A stretch of DNA of 64,000 nucleotides from positions 868,001 to 932,000 of the forward strand of contig NZ_BDBD01000011.1 in the NCBI RefSeq assembly GCF_001612805.1, written 5' to 3'. Positions within the stretch are counted from its first letter, which is position 1. Every line of letters starts with the position of its first letter. A model generated the notes under the pieces. It was not told the origin of the DNA. It saw only the letters and a list, made by a program, of their open reading frames with translations, and did no database searches. The translations under genes and the position numbers were made by a program. Below, in pieces: positions 9,310 through 20,388 of this stretch. This DNA comes from Nocardia coubleae NBRC 108252 (GTDB lineage Bacteria; Actinomycetota; Actinomycetes; Mycobacteriales; Mycobacteriaceae).

Positions 9310-10401
9310 GTGGAAGACCTGTTGCGGCCGATGCTCGTGGTGTTCGGCACGATCGCGATCACCGTGGCCGCCGGCCTGGCGATCGACCGGCTGCTGCGCT
9401 ACAGCGCCCGCCGCCGTCCCGGTGTCCACCTGAATTCGGTACGCCGGGTCCGGGTGCCCCTCCAATTACTGCTGGGCACACTGCTTTTGCGTGCCCTCTA
9501 CCCCCTGGCCGACGTGGATCCACGCCGCGACACGGTGGTCCAGAATTTCCTCGCCACCGCCGCGCTGATCGCGGCAGCGTGGTTGGTGATTCGCGCCACC
9601 GACGCCGTCGCCGAGCACCTGCTGCGCCGCTATGCCCAACGCACAACCGAGGTTTCGCGGGTGCGACAGTTGCGCACCCAGCTCGGACTGGTGCGCCGCA
9701 TCATCACCTCGGTGCTCGTCGTCACCACCGCGGCGGTCGTGATCCTGCTGCTGTTCCCCAGCCTGCGCACACTCGGCACCTCGATGCTCGCCTCGGCGGG
9801 CGTCATCGGCATCATCGCGGGCGTGGCCGCCCAATCCACCCTGAGCAACCTGATGGCCGGGCTGCAGATCGCCTTCGGCGACTCGGTCAAGATCGGCGAC
9901 ACGGTGGTCGTCGAAGGCGAATGGGGCGTGGTCGAGGACATCACCCTCGCCTTCCTCACCGTCCGCATCTGGGACGACCGCCGCCTCACCATGCCGGTCT
10001 CCTACTTCAACAGCAAGCCCTACGAGAACTGGTCACGCGGTGGCTCCGAAGTCACCGGCACCGTCGCCCTCCACCTCGACCACTCCACCCCCATCCCCGC
10101 CCTCCGCGAACACCTGCACACCTACCTGCGCCAACGCCCCGACTGGGACGGCCGCACCTGGAGCCTGCTCGTCACCGACAGCACCCCAACCAACATCGTC
10201 GTCCGCGCGGCCATGTCCGCCGCCGACGCCGACGACGCCTGGACCCTGCGCTGCGCCGTCCGCGAGGAACTCCTCACCTGGCTCTCCGACCACCACCCCC
10301 ACGCCGTCCCCAAAATCCCCACCCTCATCACCAACCCCACCGACACACCCCCTGAACCAGTCTCGACCGCGTCCGGAAATGGTCATCTACCAGCCGATTA
10401 G
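9310..10401 (+). CDS. MscS-type small-conductance mechanosensitive channel
   Basis: 363 residues from a GTG with GAGAGGAG upstream. Four hydrophobic segments occupy roughly residues 5-25, 55-75, 80-100 and 130-150. The pore-lining TM3 motif continues into GVIGIIAGVAAQSTLSNLMAGLQI, followed by the beta domain (GDSVKIGDTVVVEGEWG) and a cytoplasmic C-terminal region. It releases solutes during osmotic down-shock. It is the last chromosomal gene before the tRNA-Pro integration site. Confidence 0.9.
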   Translation: MEDLLRPMLVVFGTIAITVAAGLAIDRLLRYSARRRPGVHLNSVRRVRVPLQLLLGTLLLRALYPLADVDPRRDTVVQNFLATAALIAAAWLVIRATDAVAEHLLRRYAQRTTEVSRVRQLRTQLGLVRRIITSVLVVTTAAVVILLLFPSLRTLGTSMLASAGVIGIIAGVAAQSTLSNLMAGLQIAFGDSVKIGDTVVVEGEWGVVEDITLAFLTVRIWDDRRLTMPVSYFNSKPYENWSRGGSEVTGTVALHLDHSTPIPALREHLHTYLRQRPDWDGRTWSLLVTDSTPTNIVVRAAMSAADADDAWTLRCAVREELLTWLSDHHPHAVPKIPTLITNPTDTPPEPVSTASGNGHLPAD

Positions 10402-10458
10402 TACTCACGCGGACTGTTGCGGTAATCTTTCCGAGCACCCGGCGACGGGGGCAAGGAA

Positions 10459-10571
<113 letters not shown>

Positions 10572-10583
<12 letters not shown>

Positions 10584-11096
10584 GATTTGACGTGGTTTGC
10601 CCGAATCACACAGAAATCCCACATTTATTGCTTGAGTCGACCGGTAGAGGACCGCTCGCGGGGCCCGATTGCGCCTATTCGGGCACCTCCGCACCCGACC
10701 ACGGCTCCGGCGTGCCAGAGATCACAATCCTCTAGTTCCAGCCCCCACGCCGAGCCTCTCGAGGTTCCCCAGGTTTAGATAGCGCGCTTCACAAGCCGGC
10801 AAGCCCGTGCCGATTCGTTCGGGACCTCCGGGCGGCGACGGTGTGGGTCGAGGGTCTGCGGTCCCCGCCCCACACCATCACGGTGATAGTAGCCAGTTCT
10901 GTTGTGCCCCAACGTCTTCTGTGATCAGCACTACTCACATAGACAGTCCCGCCCTGTCGATTGTCGAAGTCCTGTTCAGTGCTGACCTGCGGATTCCGTT
11001 GCGGTTGAAGAGGTCTAGCGATCATCGGCGTGTCCCGTAGTCGTCGGCAGTACCGTGCATTCAGCTCGTACTCGTCTTCAGCACGGGGGTTGCGGG
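10572..11096. other. Non-coding island edge
   Basis: No convincing gene. A TGTCGATTGTCGA sequence near 10955, upstream of the transposase relic, looks like the terminal TGT motif of Mu/Tn7-type elements, but I could not find its inverted partner. The rest shows nothing recognisable. Confidence 0.4.
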
Positions 11097-11611
11097 ATGG
11101 CCGGTTCAGCGTTGCCCGAGCGTGGTGTTCTGACCGCCGACGAAGTGCGGTGGCAGGTCGCGGTCGCCCGCGCGAAGGTCATCGGCCCCCTCGCGGAATC
11201 GGACCGGGTGAGCGTCGCGGCCGCCGACCAGGCCGCCGATCAGCTCGGGGTCACTCAACGCCAGGTGTATGCGCTAGTGCGCCGGTGGCGTGAAGGTGAG
11301 GGGGTGGCGTCGGATCTGTTGCCGCGTCGCTCGTCCGGCGGCCGCGGTGGTGCCCGGCTGCCCGAGGAGGTCGAACAGATCATCCGCAAGGTCCTGCGGA
11401 CCCGGTACCTGACCAGGCAGAAACGGTCGGTGACCGTGATCTGCCGCGAGATCATCCGCGAATGCCGGATCGCCGGGCTCAGGCCGCCGTCGCGGTCGGC
11501 GGTCACGCGCCGGATCCGGCGCCTGGACCCGGTCAAGGCCACCACTTCCCGCCAGGGCGCCGACGCCGCCCGCGCACGCCGGGCGGCGGGCGGGACCACC
11601 CCGGATCGCCG
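11097..11611 (+). pseudogene. N-terminal fragment of a Mu/TniA-type transposase
   Basis: From the ATG at 11097 about 170 residues read well: a helix-turn-helix (QAADQLGVTQRQVYALVRRW), a second DNA-binding domain (SVTVICREIIRECR) and the linker SRSAVTRRIRRLDPV ending in AAGGTTP. In intact homologues that linker leads into the DDE catalytic core. Here the frame turns to nonsense at about 11611 and the sequence switches to a resolvase reading frame, so the whole catalytic domain is missing. It is a relic of a transposon that probably brought the adjacent resolvase. Confidence 0.7.
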
Positions 11612-11782
11612 TGCCGGACCGGCAAGGGCAAGGTCGCCATCCAGTACCACACCGCCCGCTTCCGTCTTGTGCCCTCGCTCGCGAAGGCCCTCAACGTGCC
11701 GACCCCCGCGCTGCGCAAACCCGGGACGCCCTGGACCGAACTGCCGCGCCCGGCTGTGGCGCCCACCGAGTCCAGCGGGCAC

Positions 11783-12400
11783 GTGCGCATCGGCTACGCT
11801 CGCGCCTCCACCGTGCGCCAGTCCCTCGACGCCCAACTCGACTCGCTGCGCGCCGCCGGTGTCGGCCGCATCTTCTCCGAGAAGATCTCCACCCGCGCCC
11901 TGGTCCGCCCCGAACTCGACCGCGCTGTCGCGCTGGCCCGCGAGATCCGCGCCTCCGGTGCCGCGGTCACCCTGGTCGTTCACGAACACAAACGCCTCGG
12001 CCGCGGCATCGAACTCGCCGCCCTGGCCGAACAACTCAAGGCCGCCGACATCGGACTGGAATTCCTCACCGGCGAACTGCAAGGCTCCCACGACCCGTCC
12101 GGGGTGGTGTTCACCGTGCTGGCCGCCATGTCGGGGATGGAACGCGAGTACGTCCGCGACCGCACCCTCGAAGGCCACGAAGCCGCCCGGGCACGCGGCA
12201 AAACCATCGGCGGCGCCCTAGTCGGCGACGAGGCCATGCTGTCGATGGCGCTGCACCTCCGCGACAACGGCCACAGCCTGCGCGACATCGCCACCCGTCT
12301 GGTCATCACCAAAGGCAAGAAGAAAGGCCAACACCCCTCACCGGCCACCGTCCTGCGACTGCTTCGCGAGCACGATCGGACCAGCGCGCCGATGGGTTGA
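11783..12400 (+). CDS. Serine recombinase (resolvase/invertase)
   Basis: 205 residues from GTG at 11783. The catalytic motif GYARAST gives Ser9. The family's later motifs (VHEHKRLGRG, SGMEREYVRDRT, and a C-terminal helix-turn-helix with GHSLRDIATRL) are all present. The frame is open upstream to about 11615, and that stretch (HTARFRLVPSLAKAL) also looks coding, so either the real start is upstream or a foreign fragment is fused there. It sits directly after a transposase fragment, as TniR-like resolvases do. It probably resolves co-integrates and could be active. Confidence 0.8.
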   Translation: MRIGYARASTVRQSLDAQLDSLRAAGVGRIFSEKISTRALVRPELDRAVALAREIRASGAAVTLVVHEHKRLGRGIELAALAEQLKAADIGLEFLTGELQGSHDPSGVVFTVLAAMSGMEREYVRDRTLEGHEAARARGKTIGGALVGDEAMLSMALHLRDNGHSLRDIATRLVITKGKKKGQHPSPATVLRLLREHDRTSAPMG

Positions 12401-12472
12401 TCACCTCCGAGTTCCGTTATGTGTTGACCAGGACGGCAGGGCCCCGGGCTCACCCTCACAGATGTCGAATCG

Positions 12473-13294
12473 TCAAGCCCCGGCCCGCCGGAAGGAGAGT
12501 TCAGCGCTCGAGGTGGCGGCGAAGTCGATCTGACGGCGGGCGTTGGACAACGCGGTGACCACGCACGTCCCCACGGGGCCCTGCCGGTCGTAGAGAGTGG
12601 CAGCACCGATCGAGACTCCGGCTGCGGCGATAGTGCTGTCGGCGCGCAATCCCAGTTCATGACCGACGGGCAACCGGGAAAGCGCCACGGTCACATCGGT
12701 GTTGATGTAGCCAGCCCCCTCCGAGCCCCAATGACACACCAGACTGGTGACATCACCCATGATGGCCGCACGCTGAAACGCGGTGATCGGCTCGCCGTCC
12801 ACCAACGGCGGCAGGCTCTGCCACGTCGCCTTACGCTCTGCGTTCTGGTTCGCGGCGAAATCGGAGGTCCAGTCGCTGTCGCCACTTTTGAACAGCGGCG
12901 GCGAACCCTGCGGTGCACTGCATCCCTGTGGCGGCACGGGCAGGTCCTGCTCCGGGCTCCATACGTGGCCCGGCGGCTGGTCCGCGGCGGTCAGAAACAC
13001 CGCCGATGCTCGCGCGCGCTGGTGGCCGTCCTGGGACAGCGAGGCATCGACCACGGCGATTCGCGATCCTTGCCGAACAACGACGCTGGACAAATCGAAA
13101 GCGGAGGTCGACACGGGTTGGTACAGGTCGACCGTCAGCCGCGCTGGGGTGAAACCAACAGGACACTGCGTTTCGAGCTCGCGGGCGAGCACCCCGCAGA
13201 TACCGGTACCGCTCAATTTGCTCGGCGCCCACGGGCTCACCGCCAACTGCTGGGCCGCAAGCCGGTCCCCATCCCAGTTGAAGAAGCTCACCAT
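12473..13294 (-). CDS. Thioesterase-like (double hotdog) protein
   Basis: 273 residues resembling the 4HBT_3/acyl-CoA thioesterase-like family common in Mycobacteriales. It has an N-terminal hotdog half beginning FFNWDGDRLAA, the central RARASAVFLTAAD strand, and a second half with GAATLYDRQGPVG near the C terminus. It would hydrolyse an acyl-CoA, and the acyl group is unknown. The gene faces the opposite way to the recombination genes and seems to be cargo inserted between the att site and the excisionase. No operon partner. Confidence 0.68.
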   Translation of the reverse strand: MVSFFNWDGDRLAAQQLAVSPWAPSKLSGTGICGVLARELETQCPVGFTPARLTVDLYQPVSTSAFDLSSVVVRQGSRIAVVDASLSQDGHQRARASAVFLTAADQPPGHVWSPEQDLPVPPQGCSAPQGSPPLFKSGDSDWTSDFAANQNAERKATWQSLPPLVDGEPITAFQRAAIMGDVTSLVCHWGSEGAGYINTDVTVALSRLPVGHELGLRADSTIAAAGVSIGAATLYDRQGPVGTCVVTALSNARRQIDFAATSSAELSFRRAGA

Positions 13295-13652
13295 CTAGTC
13301 GATTCCCCTCAGACTCTTACGACACAGAAGTGAAACACGTTACAACTATTGGAATCTCGTCGCACGGCGATCGGCCCGACTGAGCCCCAACCCGCAGAAC
13401 CGGCGCCCACCATGCTTGCTTGTCGGAACTACCGCGCATCGCCAACCTCAGCCTGGGCAGGCCAAGGAGTCCGCGCCCCAACTGAAGAGCACTTCGAGCA
13501 CCGCTGAACCCGTCTTCGAACATCGACACGCCCGCTCAGCGGAAAGGTCGAAGCTTCGGACCTTGCCATCTATCGGCACGGCGATCATGTAGTCATCTGC
13601 CCTACACTGGAATTCAGGAAGAGTCGGTGACCAGGGCAGAAGTGAGTCACTT
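13295..13652. other. Intergenic region before the excisionase-like gene
   Basis: I see no convincing gene or repeat here. It must contain the promoters of the divergent thioesterase-like and excisionase-like genes. Confidence 0.4.
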
Positions 13653-14135
13653 ATGCCCTCTTCCTCCCGCCGACCATCACCTTCCTCCTCCACGCCGCCG
13701 GGCGTTGACGGCCCGCCCGAAGAAGAGGCCTGGCTCAGCACCCCCGATCTCGCTGCGCGGTGGAAGCTCCCACCGAAAACGATCGCGTCGTGGGCATCAT
13801 CCGGGGCCGGGCCGCGCTTCGCCCGACTTGGGCGCCACCGCCGCTATCGCCTCAGCGACATCCGCACGTGGGAATTCCAGCAGCTCGAGAAGACTGGGCC
13901 CCACAGTCCCACCGCCGCGGTGTCGGTCCGGCATGACGACGAGACCTGGCTGACCAGTGTCGAACTCGCCGCCCGCCTTCAGATTTCGGCGAGAACCCTC
14001 GACAGCTGGGCAACCACGGGCACCGGACCTCGACATGCGCGGCTCGGCCGTCACCGCCGCTACCGGCTGGCCGACATCCGCACCTGGGAAAGTCAACGCC
14101 TCGACGCAACCGTCACTGGCCACCCCACCCGATGA
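13653..14135 (+). CDS. Excisionase-like protein with two tandem HTH domains
   Basis: 160 residues with two homologous helix-turn-helix modules (about residues 24-78 and 92-150). Each has the pattern WL-S--LAAR followed by a glycine turn, then RLGRHRRYRL-DIRTWE. This is the AlpA/Xis-type winged helix used by recombination directionality factors, here duplicated in one chain. It is 85 bases upstream of the integrase on the same strand, as xis-int pairs usually are. A broken homologue lies right of the island at 44690-44870. The start is uncertain because no strong ribosome site is seen. Confidence 0.72.
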   Translation: MPSSSRRPSPSSSTPPGVDGPPEEEAWLSTPDLAARWKLPPKTIASWASSGAGPRFARLGRHRRYRLSDIRTWEFQQLEKTGPHSPTAAVSVRHDDETWLTSVELAARLQISARTLDSWATTGTGPRHARLGRHRRYRLADIRTWESQRLDATVTGHPTR

Positions 14136-14220
14136 CATAACACAGGGGATCAGCGGCGGCCATAGCTGCGCGTTAGGCGCCAACCAACATCCGATTCTTG
14201 TGACGCGTGGAAAGGGAATC

Positions 14221-15486
14221 ATGGCAGGCCGACCCGCCCGGCCGGTAGGAACGTTCAGCACCCCGTCCGAACCGCGCAAACAACGCAACGGTAAGTGGCG
14301 CACTACAGTCCGCCATTACGGTGCATGGGGCATCACCTTCATTGAACGCCACGGTGATACCTCCGATGAGGCCAGCATCAAGCTCGCAGAAGCCATTCGC
14401 GACTTCCACGACGTTCCCCTCGGCACGCCGGTCACACGCACCACCACCCTCAACGAACTCGCGCGTGAACTGCTGAACTCGATGTGCCAAGACCCCGACT
14501 GCGGTCCCGGACTCATCGAGGACTACCGGCGCGAAATCGAGGTATCGCACGACAAACGGGCCAACCCAGAAACCATCAAGATCGAGAACACCATCGGCCG
14601 CCTGCAGATCTGGCAGGCCACCCCGGGAGAGCTCGATCGCCACCTCAAACGCCTCGCAGCCCTCGGACTCCGGCGTAAAGCAAAGCAGCACAAAGTCATT
14701 CTCCGAGCGATGATGCAGATCGCCGTTCTCCACGGCGTCCTCAGCACCAACCCGGTCAACAGCGTCGACGCCTTCCGCAGATCCCGTCCCCCAGCGCGCG
14801 GCAAAGTGCCCGACATGACGGCCCTTCCTGCCTTTCGCGCACAGGTGAGGGCATGGGCGCGCGGTGAAGAAGTCCCCGGCACCCCTGCCTACACCACCGG
14901 GCCGCGACGTGACTGGACGATGGTGTGGGTCGTCGACGTCATCTCCGGAACCGGAGTCCGCCCTTACGAAGCGTTCGCGATACTCCTCGACGACATCAAC
15001 CTCGCAGCTCCGGATCCCTACCTCGAGGTCACGGGCACCCTCGTCCAGATCCGAGGGGCCGGAAACGGTGGATGGGTCCGTAAACCCGTCCCCAAATCCG
15101 AAAACGGGTGGCGCCGGATCCTGCTGCCCCACCACAGCGTCGAATCCATCAACGAGGCCATCGAACACCTTGAACTCAGCGCGACGCCCAATCCGCACGG
15201 AGTACTGTTCCCCGCCGCCAACGGCTCCCTTCGCAACCCGAACAACTTCGGACGGATCTGGCGCGCCGCACGCGGCGACAACTTCGCCTGGGTCACACCC
15301 CGCACCTTCCGCCGCGGCGTCGGCACAGCCGTCGACAACGCCACCGGAAGCCCCGAAGACGCCGCACGACAACTCGGCAATACCGCCGCTGTTGCGAAAA
15401 CCCACTACATCGACCGACCGGAAACCGTTCCCGATCACCGCGCCATCCTCGAAAAGTGGGCCCGCGGTGAACCAGACAATCGGTGA
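14221..15486 (+). CDS. Tyrosine recombinase (integrase) of the island
   Basis: 421 residues from the ATG at 14221, behind GGAAAGGGA. The N-terminal part (about 1-65) is an AP2-like arm-binding domain, then a SAM-like core-binding domain (about 85-190), then the catalytic domain. Catalytic residues: Arg in TGVRPYEA, Lys in KSENGWRR, the H-x-x-R box written as TPRTFRRG so its His is replaced by Arg, LGNTAAV in place of the usual LGH, and Tyr in KTHYID. It most likely integrates the island at tRNA-Pro. Activity is plausible despite the substitutions. Confidence 0.9.
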   Translation: MAGRPARPVGTFSTPSEPRKQRNGKWRTTVRHYGAWGITFIERHGDTSDEASIKLAEAIRDFHDVPLGTPVTRTTTLNELARELLNSMCQDPDCGPGLIEDYRREIEVSHDKRANPETIKIENTIGRLQIWQATPGELDRHLKRLAALGLRRKAKQHKVILRAMMQIAVLHGVLSTNPVNSVDAFRRSRPPARGKVPDMTALPAFRAQVRAWARGEEVPGTPAYTTGPRRDWTMVWVVDVISGTGVRPYEAFAILLDDINLAAPDPYLEVTGTLVQIRGAGNGGWVRKPVPKSENGWRRILLPHHSVESINEAIEHLELSATPNPHGVLFPAANGSLRNPNNFGRIWRAARGDNFAWVTPRTFRRGVGTAVDNATGSPEDAARQLGNTAAVAKTHYIDRPETVPDHRAILEKWARGEPDNR

Positions 15487-15701
15487 TGAAGACGCCCTTC
15501 ACACAATCCCCGATCCAGCCATCAACCTTCATATTCAGGACCTGTCTAGTGGCGGGGATGAGTGACTGGATCGTCAGAAATGCACGACAAAACACCAGGT
15601 AGCGCGGGCTGAAGTCCCCTCTCGCGCACAAATTGTTGGCTAGCTGGTCAGATTTCGACTTCTGTGTGTTCGAGTGCACTCGCACACGAAGGAGTTGAGC
15701 T
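15487..15701. promoter_or_regulatory. Intergenic region with a palindrome upstream of the recombinase operon
   Basis: Mostly featureless, but a perfect 12-bp palindrome CGAGTGCACTCG (15671-15682), flanked by GTGTG and CAC, lies just before the ribosome site of the next operon. It is a candidate operator for the AbrB-like protein encoded there. Confidence 0.4.
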
Positions 15702-15812
15702 GTGCACGTCTTTGACCTGCGCAAACACGCTAGTTCGGGTGACGATCTCGTCACTTTTCGCCCCGGCAAGGGGGCTTGCGGACTCCCGGCATCAGGGAGT
15801 GAGGAGCGGTGA
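15702..15812 (+). CDS. Small 36-residue protein heading the AbrB-recombinase operon
   Basis: GTG start with AAGGAG at a proper distance. The stop codon overlaps the GTG of the AbrB-like gene by four bases (GTGA), the same coupling used between that gene and the recombinase. The peptide begins MHVFDLRKHASSGDD and has one cysteine. I do not recognise it. It could be a leader peptide that couples translation, or a small accessory protein. Confidence 0.45.
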   Translation: MHVFDLRKHASSGDDLVTFRPGKGACGLPASGSEER

Positions 15813-16240
15813 TCGAACCGGTCATCCCACCCCAGACCTCACTCGAAGAACGCCTCCACGGCCCGCTGCCGTCGAGTGTCATCCCGCGCACCGCAGACCC
15901 GAACATCGTCTACGGCATCGCCCTCATCACCCATGCTGGTCACGTCACCGACCACGCCGTGTTCTCCGCTCTGGGCTGGCGACCGGGCACCCGGCTGACG
16001 TTGTCGTGTCAGGACGAGCGCCTGATCCTGGTATGTGCCGCCCCTGACGGCTCTATCCGAATGAACAACGGCGGCTTCTTCCGAATCCCCTACCGCCAGC
16101 GCCGTCGCGTCGGACTTCTCGAGGGCGATCGGGCGCTGGTCGTCGCGCACCGAGAACAGAAGCGATTGCTGATCCATCCCCCCGCCGTCCTCGACGGGCT
16201 GATGAGCCAGAGCCGCCGAATCCTGGAGGGACACCTGTGA
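15809..16240 (+). CDS. AbrB/MazE-like DNA-binding protein
   Basis: 143 residues from GTG with GAGGAG upstream. The central region (about residues 33-75) matches swapped-hairpin AbrB-type domains seen next to recombinases in actinobacteria. A second similar beta segment (about 82-125) includes FRIPYRQRRRVGL and GDRALV, so it may be a tandem repeat. Its stop overlaps the start of a tyrosine recombinase, and such pairs are common. It probably regulates or assists that recombinase. Confidence 0.6.
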   Translation: MIEPVIPPQTSLEERLHGPLPSSVIPRTADPNIVYGIALITHAGHVTDHAVFSALGWRPGTRLTLSCQDERLILVCAAPDGSIRMNNGGFFRIPYRQRRRVGLLEGDRALVVAHREQKRLLIHPPAVLDGLMSQSRRILEGHL

Positions 16241-16830
16241 CCATCCCGAGCACCGGTCAACCCGCAGTCCCCGCAGACACGTTGGCAGCAGCCAGACTCC
16301 TGTTGTCCCAAATGGGCATCTCCGCAGCCGATCTCGTCGAGGCCACTCCCATGGCGCCGACATTCGGCGAGGTGATTCCACGTGTTCGAGCCCGTCTGAG
16401 CACTGGTACTGCACGCACCTACGGGACACATTTGGATCTGCTCGAATCACTGTGGCCGAACCGGCCGTTGAACGAGCCCACCCTCCACGAACTCGAAGAA
16501 TTGGCCCGCACGGTGAAAGCGAACGCCCGCCCCAACCGGGCATCTCGGGGCGGGACCAGCGCAGTCGAGCACTACGTGTCCACCGTGCGCCACATCTACC
16601 GGTACGCCGAAGAAGCCGGTTGGATTCGGCCACAGGACAATCCAGCGCGGCAGCTCGCGATGCCCGCCCGGCCGGCATCGCATCGATACGCGATCCCCTC
16701 TGGCAGGGTTGCCGAGATCTGCCGAGTCGCTGCCATCACCGGCGACGATCCCGAACTCGACACGCTCCTTCTGCGATTCCACCTCGAGACCGCGTGTCGG
16801 CGCGGCGGCGGGCGACGAACACCTCGCGTG
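16237..16830 (+). pseudogene. Truncated tyrosine recombinase
   Basis: About 190 residues are intact: the core-binding SAM-like domain (ARTYGTHLDLLESLWP through HIYRYAEEAGWI) and the start of the catalytic domain ending at LETACRRGG, which contains the first catalytic Arg. The reading then becomes arginine-rich nonsense and stops. The Lys, HxxR and Tyr parts are gone, so it cannot recombine DNA. The break at about 16815-16830 lies only about 70 bases from the terminator of the fadB operon, so it marks a junction between mobile DNA and cargo. Confidence 0.8.
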
Positions 16831-16900
16831 CGGCGGCGACGATGACGGCCCTACGCTGCGACCGTCTGCCGTCACCGCGGACGCCCCGCGCGCAGGCGTC

Positions 16901-16929
16901 CCCGGCGTCCGGCAAAACCGGACGCCGGG
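16901..16929 (-). terminator. Terminator of the valine/beta-oxidation operon
   Basis: A perfect 12-bp stem (CCCGGCGTCCGG and complement) with loop CAAAA, 25 bases beyond the fadB stop codon. Confidence 0.6.
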
Positions 16930-16953
16930 ACGTCGTGTCCGTCGGCAGCACCA

Positions 16954-19119
16954 TCAGCCGAAGGTTTCCCCGGCGGCGGCCTTGGCCCGCAACGACTCCG
17001 GGACCTCGAATCGGTCACCGTAGGCAGCGCGCAGCTCATCGGCCCGCGCGACGAATCCTGCCAGGCCACCGGCGTACTGGTTGATGTACTGGATCACTCC
17101 ACCGGTCCAGGCCGGGAACCCGATCCCGAAAATCGAGCCGATGTTGGCATCGGCCACCGTCCGCAGCACACCTTCGTCGAAACACCGGGCAGTGTCGAGA
17201 GACTCGGCGAACAGCATGCGCTCCTGCATGTCGATGAACGGGATGCCGTGATCCTCGCGGGTGTACTTCTCCACCAGCCCCTGCCACAGCCCCAACTTCT
17301 TGCCGTCGGCGTCGTATTCGTAGAATCCGCGACCCTCGAGCCGCCCCGGGCGGTCGTACTCGTCGACCATGGCATCGACCAGCGGGTACGCGTTCGAGTC
17401 GACCCACCGGCCGCCTTCAGCGATGGTGTTCTCGCGCAGACTGCGCCGGATCTTCTGGCTCAGCTTCATGTTGATCTCGTCGACGAGGGCCAGCGCACCG
17501 ACGGGGTAGCCGGCCTGGGTGGCAGCCTGCTCGACAGTGGTCGGGTGCACGCCCTCGGCGACCAGTGCGATCGCCTCGTCCATGAACTGACCGATGACAC
17601 GGCTGGTGAAGAAGCCGCGGCTGTCGTTGACCACGATCGGAGTCTTCTTGATCGCCAGGGTGTAGTCGATGGCACGGGCGATGGCCTCGTCGCTGGTCTT
17701 CTCACCGACGACGATCTCGACCAGCGGCATCTTGTCCACCGGGGAGAAGAAGTGCAGACCGATGAAGTCCTCCTGGCGCTGCACGCCGGTCGCCAGATCG
17801 GTGACCGGCAGCGTGGAGGTATTGGAGCCGAGCAGGGCATCCGGGTTCACCAGGCCCTCGATCTCGCCGAACACCTTCTTCTTCAGGCCCGGATCCTCGA
17901 ACACGGCTTCGACTACGAAGTCGCAGCCTGCGGCGTCGGCCGGATCGGCGGTGGGGTGGATGCGGCCGAGGACCTCGTCGCGCTTGTCCTGGGTGATCGC
18001 GCCCTTGCGCAGCGCCTTGTCGAGCAGCTTGCGCGAGTAATCCTTACCGCGTTCGGCCGCCTCGATCGTCACGTCCTTCAGCACGACCTGCATGCCCGCG
18101 CGGGCCTGCACGTAGGCGATACCGGCGCCCATCATGCCCGCGCCGAGCACGAGAACCTTCTCCGGTGTGCGCACGGGGAAGCCCTCGGGCCGGCTGCCGC
18201 CCTTGTTGATCATACCCAGGTCGAAGAACAGGGCCTTGATCATGTTGGCCGAGACCTGCCCGCAGATCAGGTTGGTGCAGTAACGGGTCTCGACCGCGAA
18301 GGCGGTGTCGAGGTCGACCTGCGCGCCCTCGACGGCCGTGGCGAGCACCGCGATCGGGGCAGGCATGGGCGCGCCCTTGAGTTGCTTGCGCACATTCGAG
18401 GGGAACGCGGGCAGGTTCGCGGCCAGCGGCGGGCTCGACGGGGTGCCGCCGGGGATCTTGTAGCCCTTGACATCCCACGGCTGCGCAGGCTCGGGGTTGG
18501 CCGCGATCCAGGCGCGAGCCTTGTCGAACATCTCCTCGCGGGTGGCCGCGACCTCGTGGATGATCCCGACCTGCAGGGCCTTGGCGGGCTTCATCCGCTG
18601 GCCCTGGCCGACGACGTTGAGCACCGCATTGGTGATGCCGAGCAGGCGCACGGTGCGGGTGACGCCACCGGCGCCCGGCAGCAGGCCGAAGGTGACCTCG
18701 GGCAGGCCGAGCAGGCTGCCCTTGGCGTCGAGCGCGATCCGGTGGTGGGTGGCGAGGGCGAGTTCGAAGCCGCCGCCCAGCGCGGTGCCGTTGATCGCGG
18801 CGACCACCGGCTTACCCAGCCGCTCGAGTCGGCGGAACGCTGCCTTGTAGGTGTCAAGGCCACGCGCGATGGCGGGCGCGTCCTCCGGGGTGGCGTCCAT
18901 CAATAGGTTCAGGTCACCACCGGCGAAGAAGGTGTCCTTGCCGGAGGTGAGGATCACCCCGTCGAAGGTGTCCTTCTCCGCTTCGAGTCGGTCGACGGTC
19001 GCGGTGAGATCGCGCGCGAACGCCTCGGTCATGGTGTTGGTGGATTGGCTCGGGTCGTCGATGGTGAGCACGAGCACCCGGTCGGCGCCGAGATCCCAGG
19101 CAATCATGTTGTCGGTCAT
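16954..19119 (-). CDS. fadB: Bifunctional enoyl-CoA hydratase/3-hydroxyacyl-CoA dehydrogenase
   Basis: 721 residues, close to the known length of the M. tuberculosis FadB trifunctional-enzyme alpha subunit. The N-terminal crotonase domain (about 1-200) has the oxyanion segment [16 protein letters not shown]. The Rossmann NAD-binding domain starts at about residue 325 ([16 protein letters not shown]), followed by 3HCDH C-terminal domains. It hydrates enoyl-CoA and oxidises the 3-hydroxyacyl-CoA, passing product to the thiolase encoded 28 bases upstream. It is the last gene of a seven-gene minus-strand operon, with its own RBS (GAGGAAAG). Confidence 0.95.
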   Translation of the reverse strand: MTDNMIAWDLGADRVLVLTIDDPSQSTNTMTEAFARDLTATVDRLEAEKDTFDGVILTSGKDTFFAGGDLNLLMDATPEDAPAIARGLDTYKAAFRRLERLGKPVVAAINGTALGGGFELALATHHRIALDAKGSLLGLPEVTFGLLPGAGGVTRTVRLLGITNAVLNVVGQGQRMKPAKALQVGIIHEVAATREEMFDKARAWIAANPEPAQPWDVKGYKIPGGTPSSPPLAANLPAFPSNVRKQLKGAPMPAPIAVLATAVEGAQVDLDTAFAVETRYCTNLICGQVSANMIKALFFDLGMINKGGSRPEGFPVRTPEKVLVLGAGMMGAGIAYVQARAGMQVVLKDVTIEAAERGKDYSRKLLDKALRKGAITQDKRDEVLGRIHPTADPADAAGCDFVVEAVFEDPGLKKKVFGEIEGLVNPDALLGSNTSTLPVTDLATGVQRQEDFIGLHFFSPVDKMPLVEIVVGEKTSDEAIARAIDYTLAIKKTPIVVNDSRGFFTSRVIGQFMDEAIALVAEGVHPTTVEQAATQAGYPVGALALVDEINMKLSQKIRRSLRENTIAEGGRWVDSNAYPLVDAMVDEYDRPGRLEGRGFYEYDADGKKLGLWQGLVEKYTREDHGIPFIDMQERMLFAESLDTARCFDEGVLRTVADANIGSIFGIGFPAWTGGVIQYINQYAGGLAGFVARADELRAAYGDRFEVPESLRAKAAAGETFG

Positions 19120-19147
19120 GGTCTTTCCTCTGTATCCGGTCCGGAGC

Positions 19148-20359
<1,212 letters not shown>

Positions 20360-20388
20360 GGTTCCTCGAAACTGAGTCGTGTAACAGG

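Noticed and set aside
10955..10980. TGTCGATTGTCGA as the left end of a Tn7/Mu-type transposon
   Set aside because: No inverted counterpart or target-site duplication was found, so only the transposase fragment is claimed.
17248..18906. Plus-strand frame of 552 codons opposite fadB
   Set aside because: Shadow of the strongly conserved fadB frame; no ribosome site or recognisable domain.
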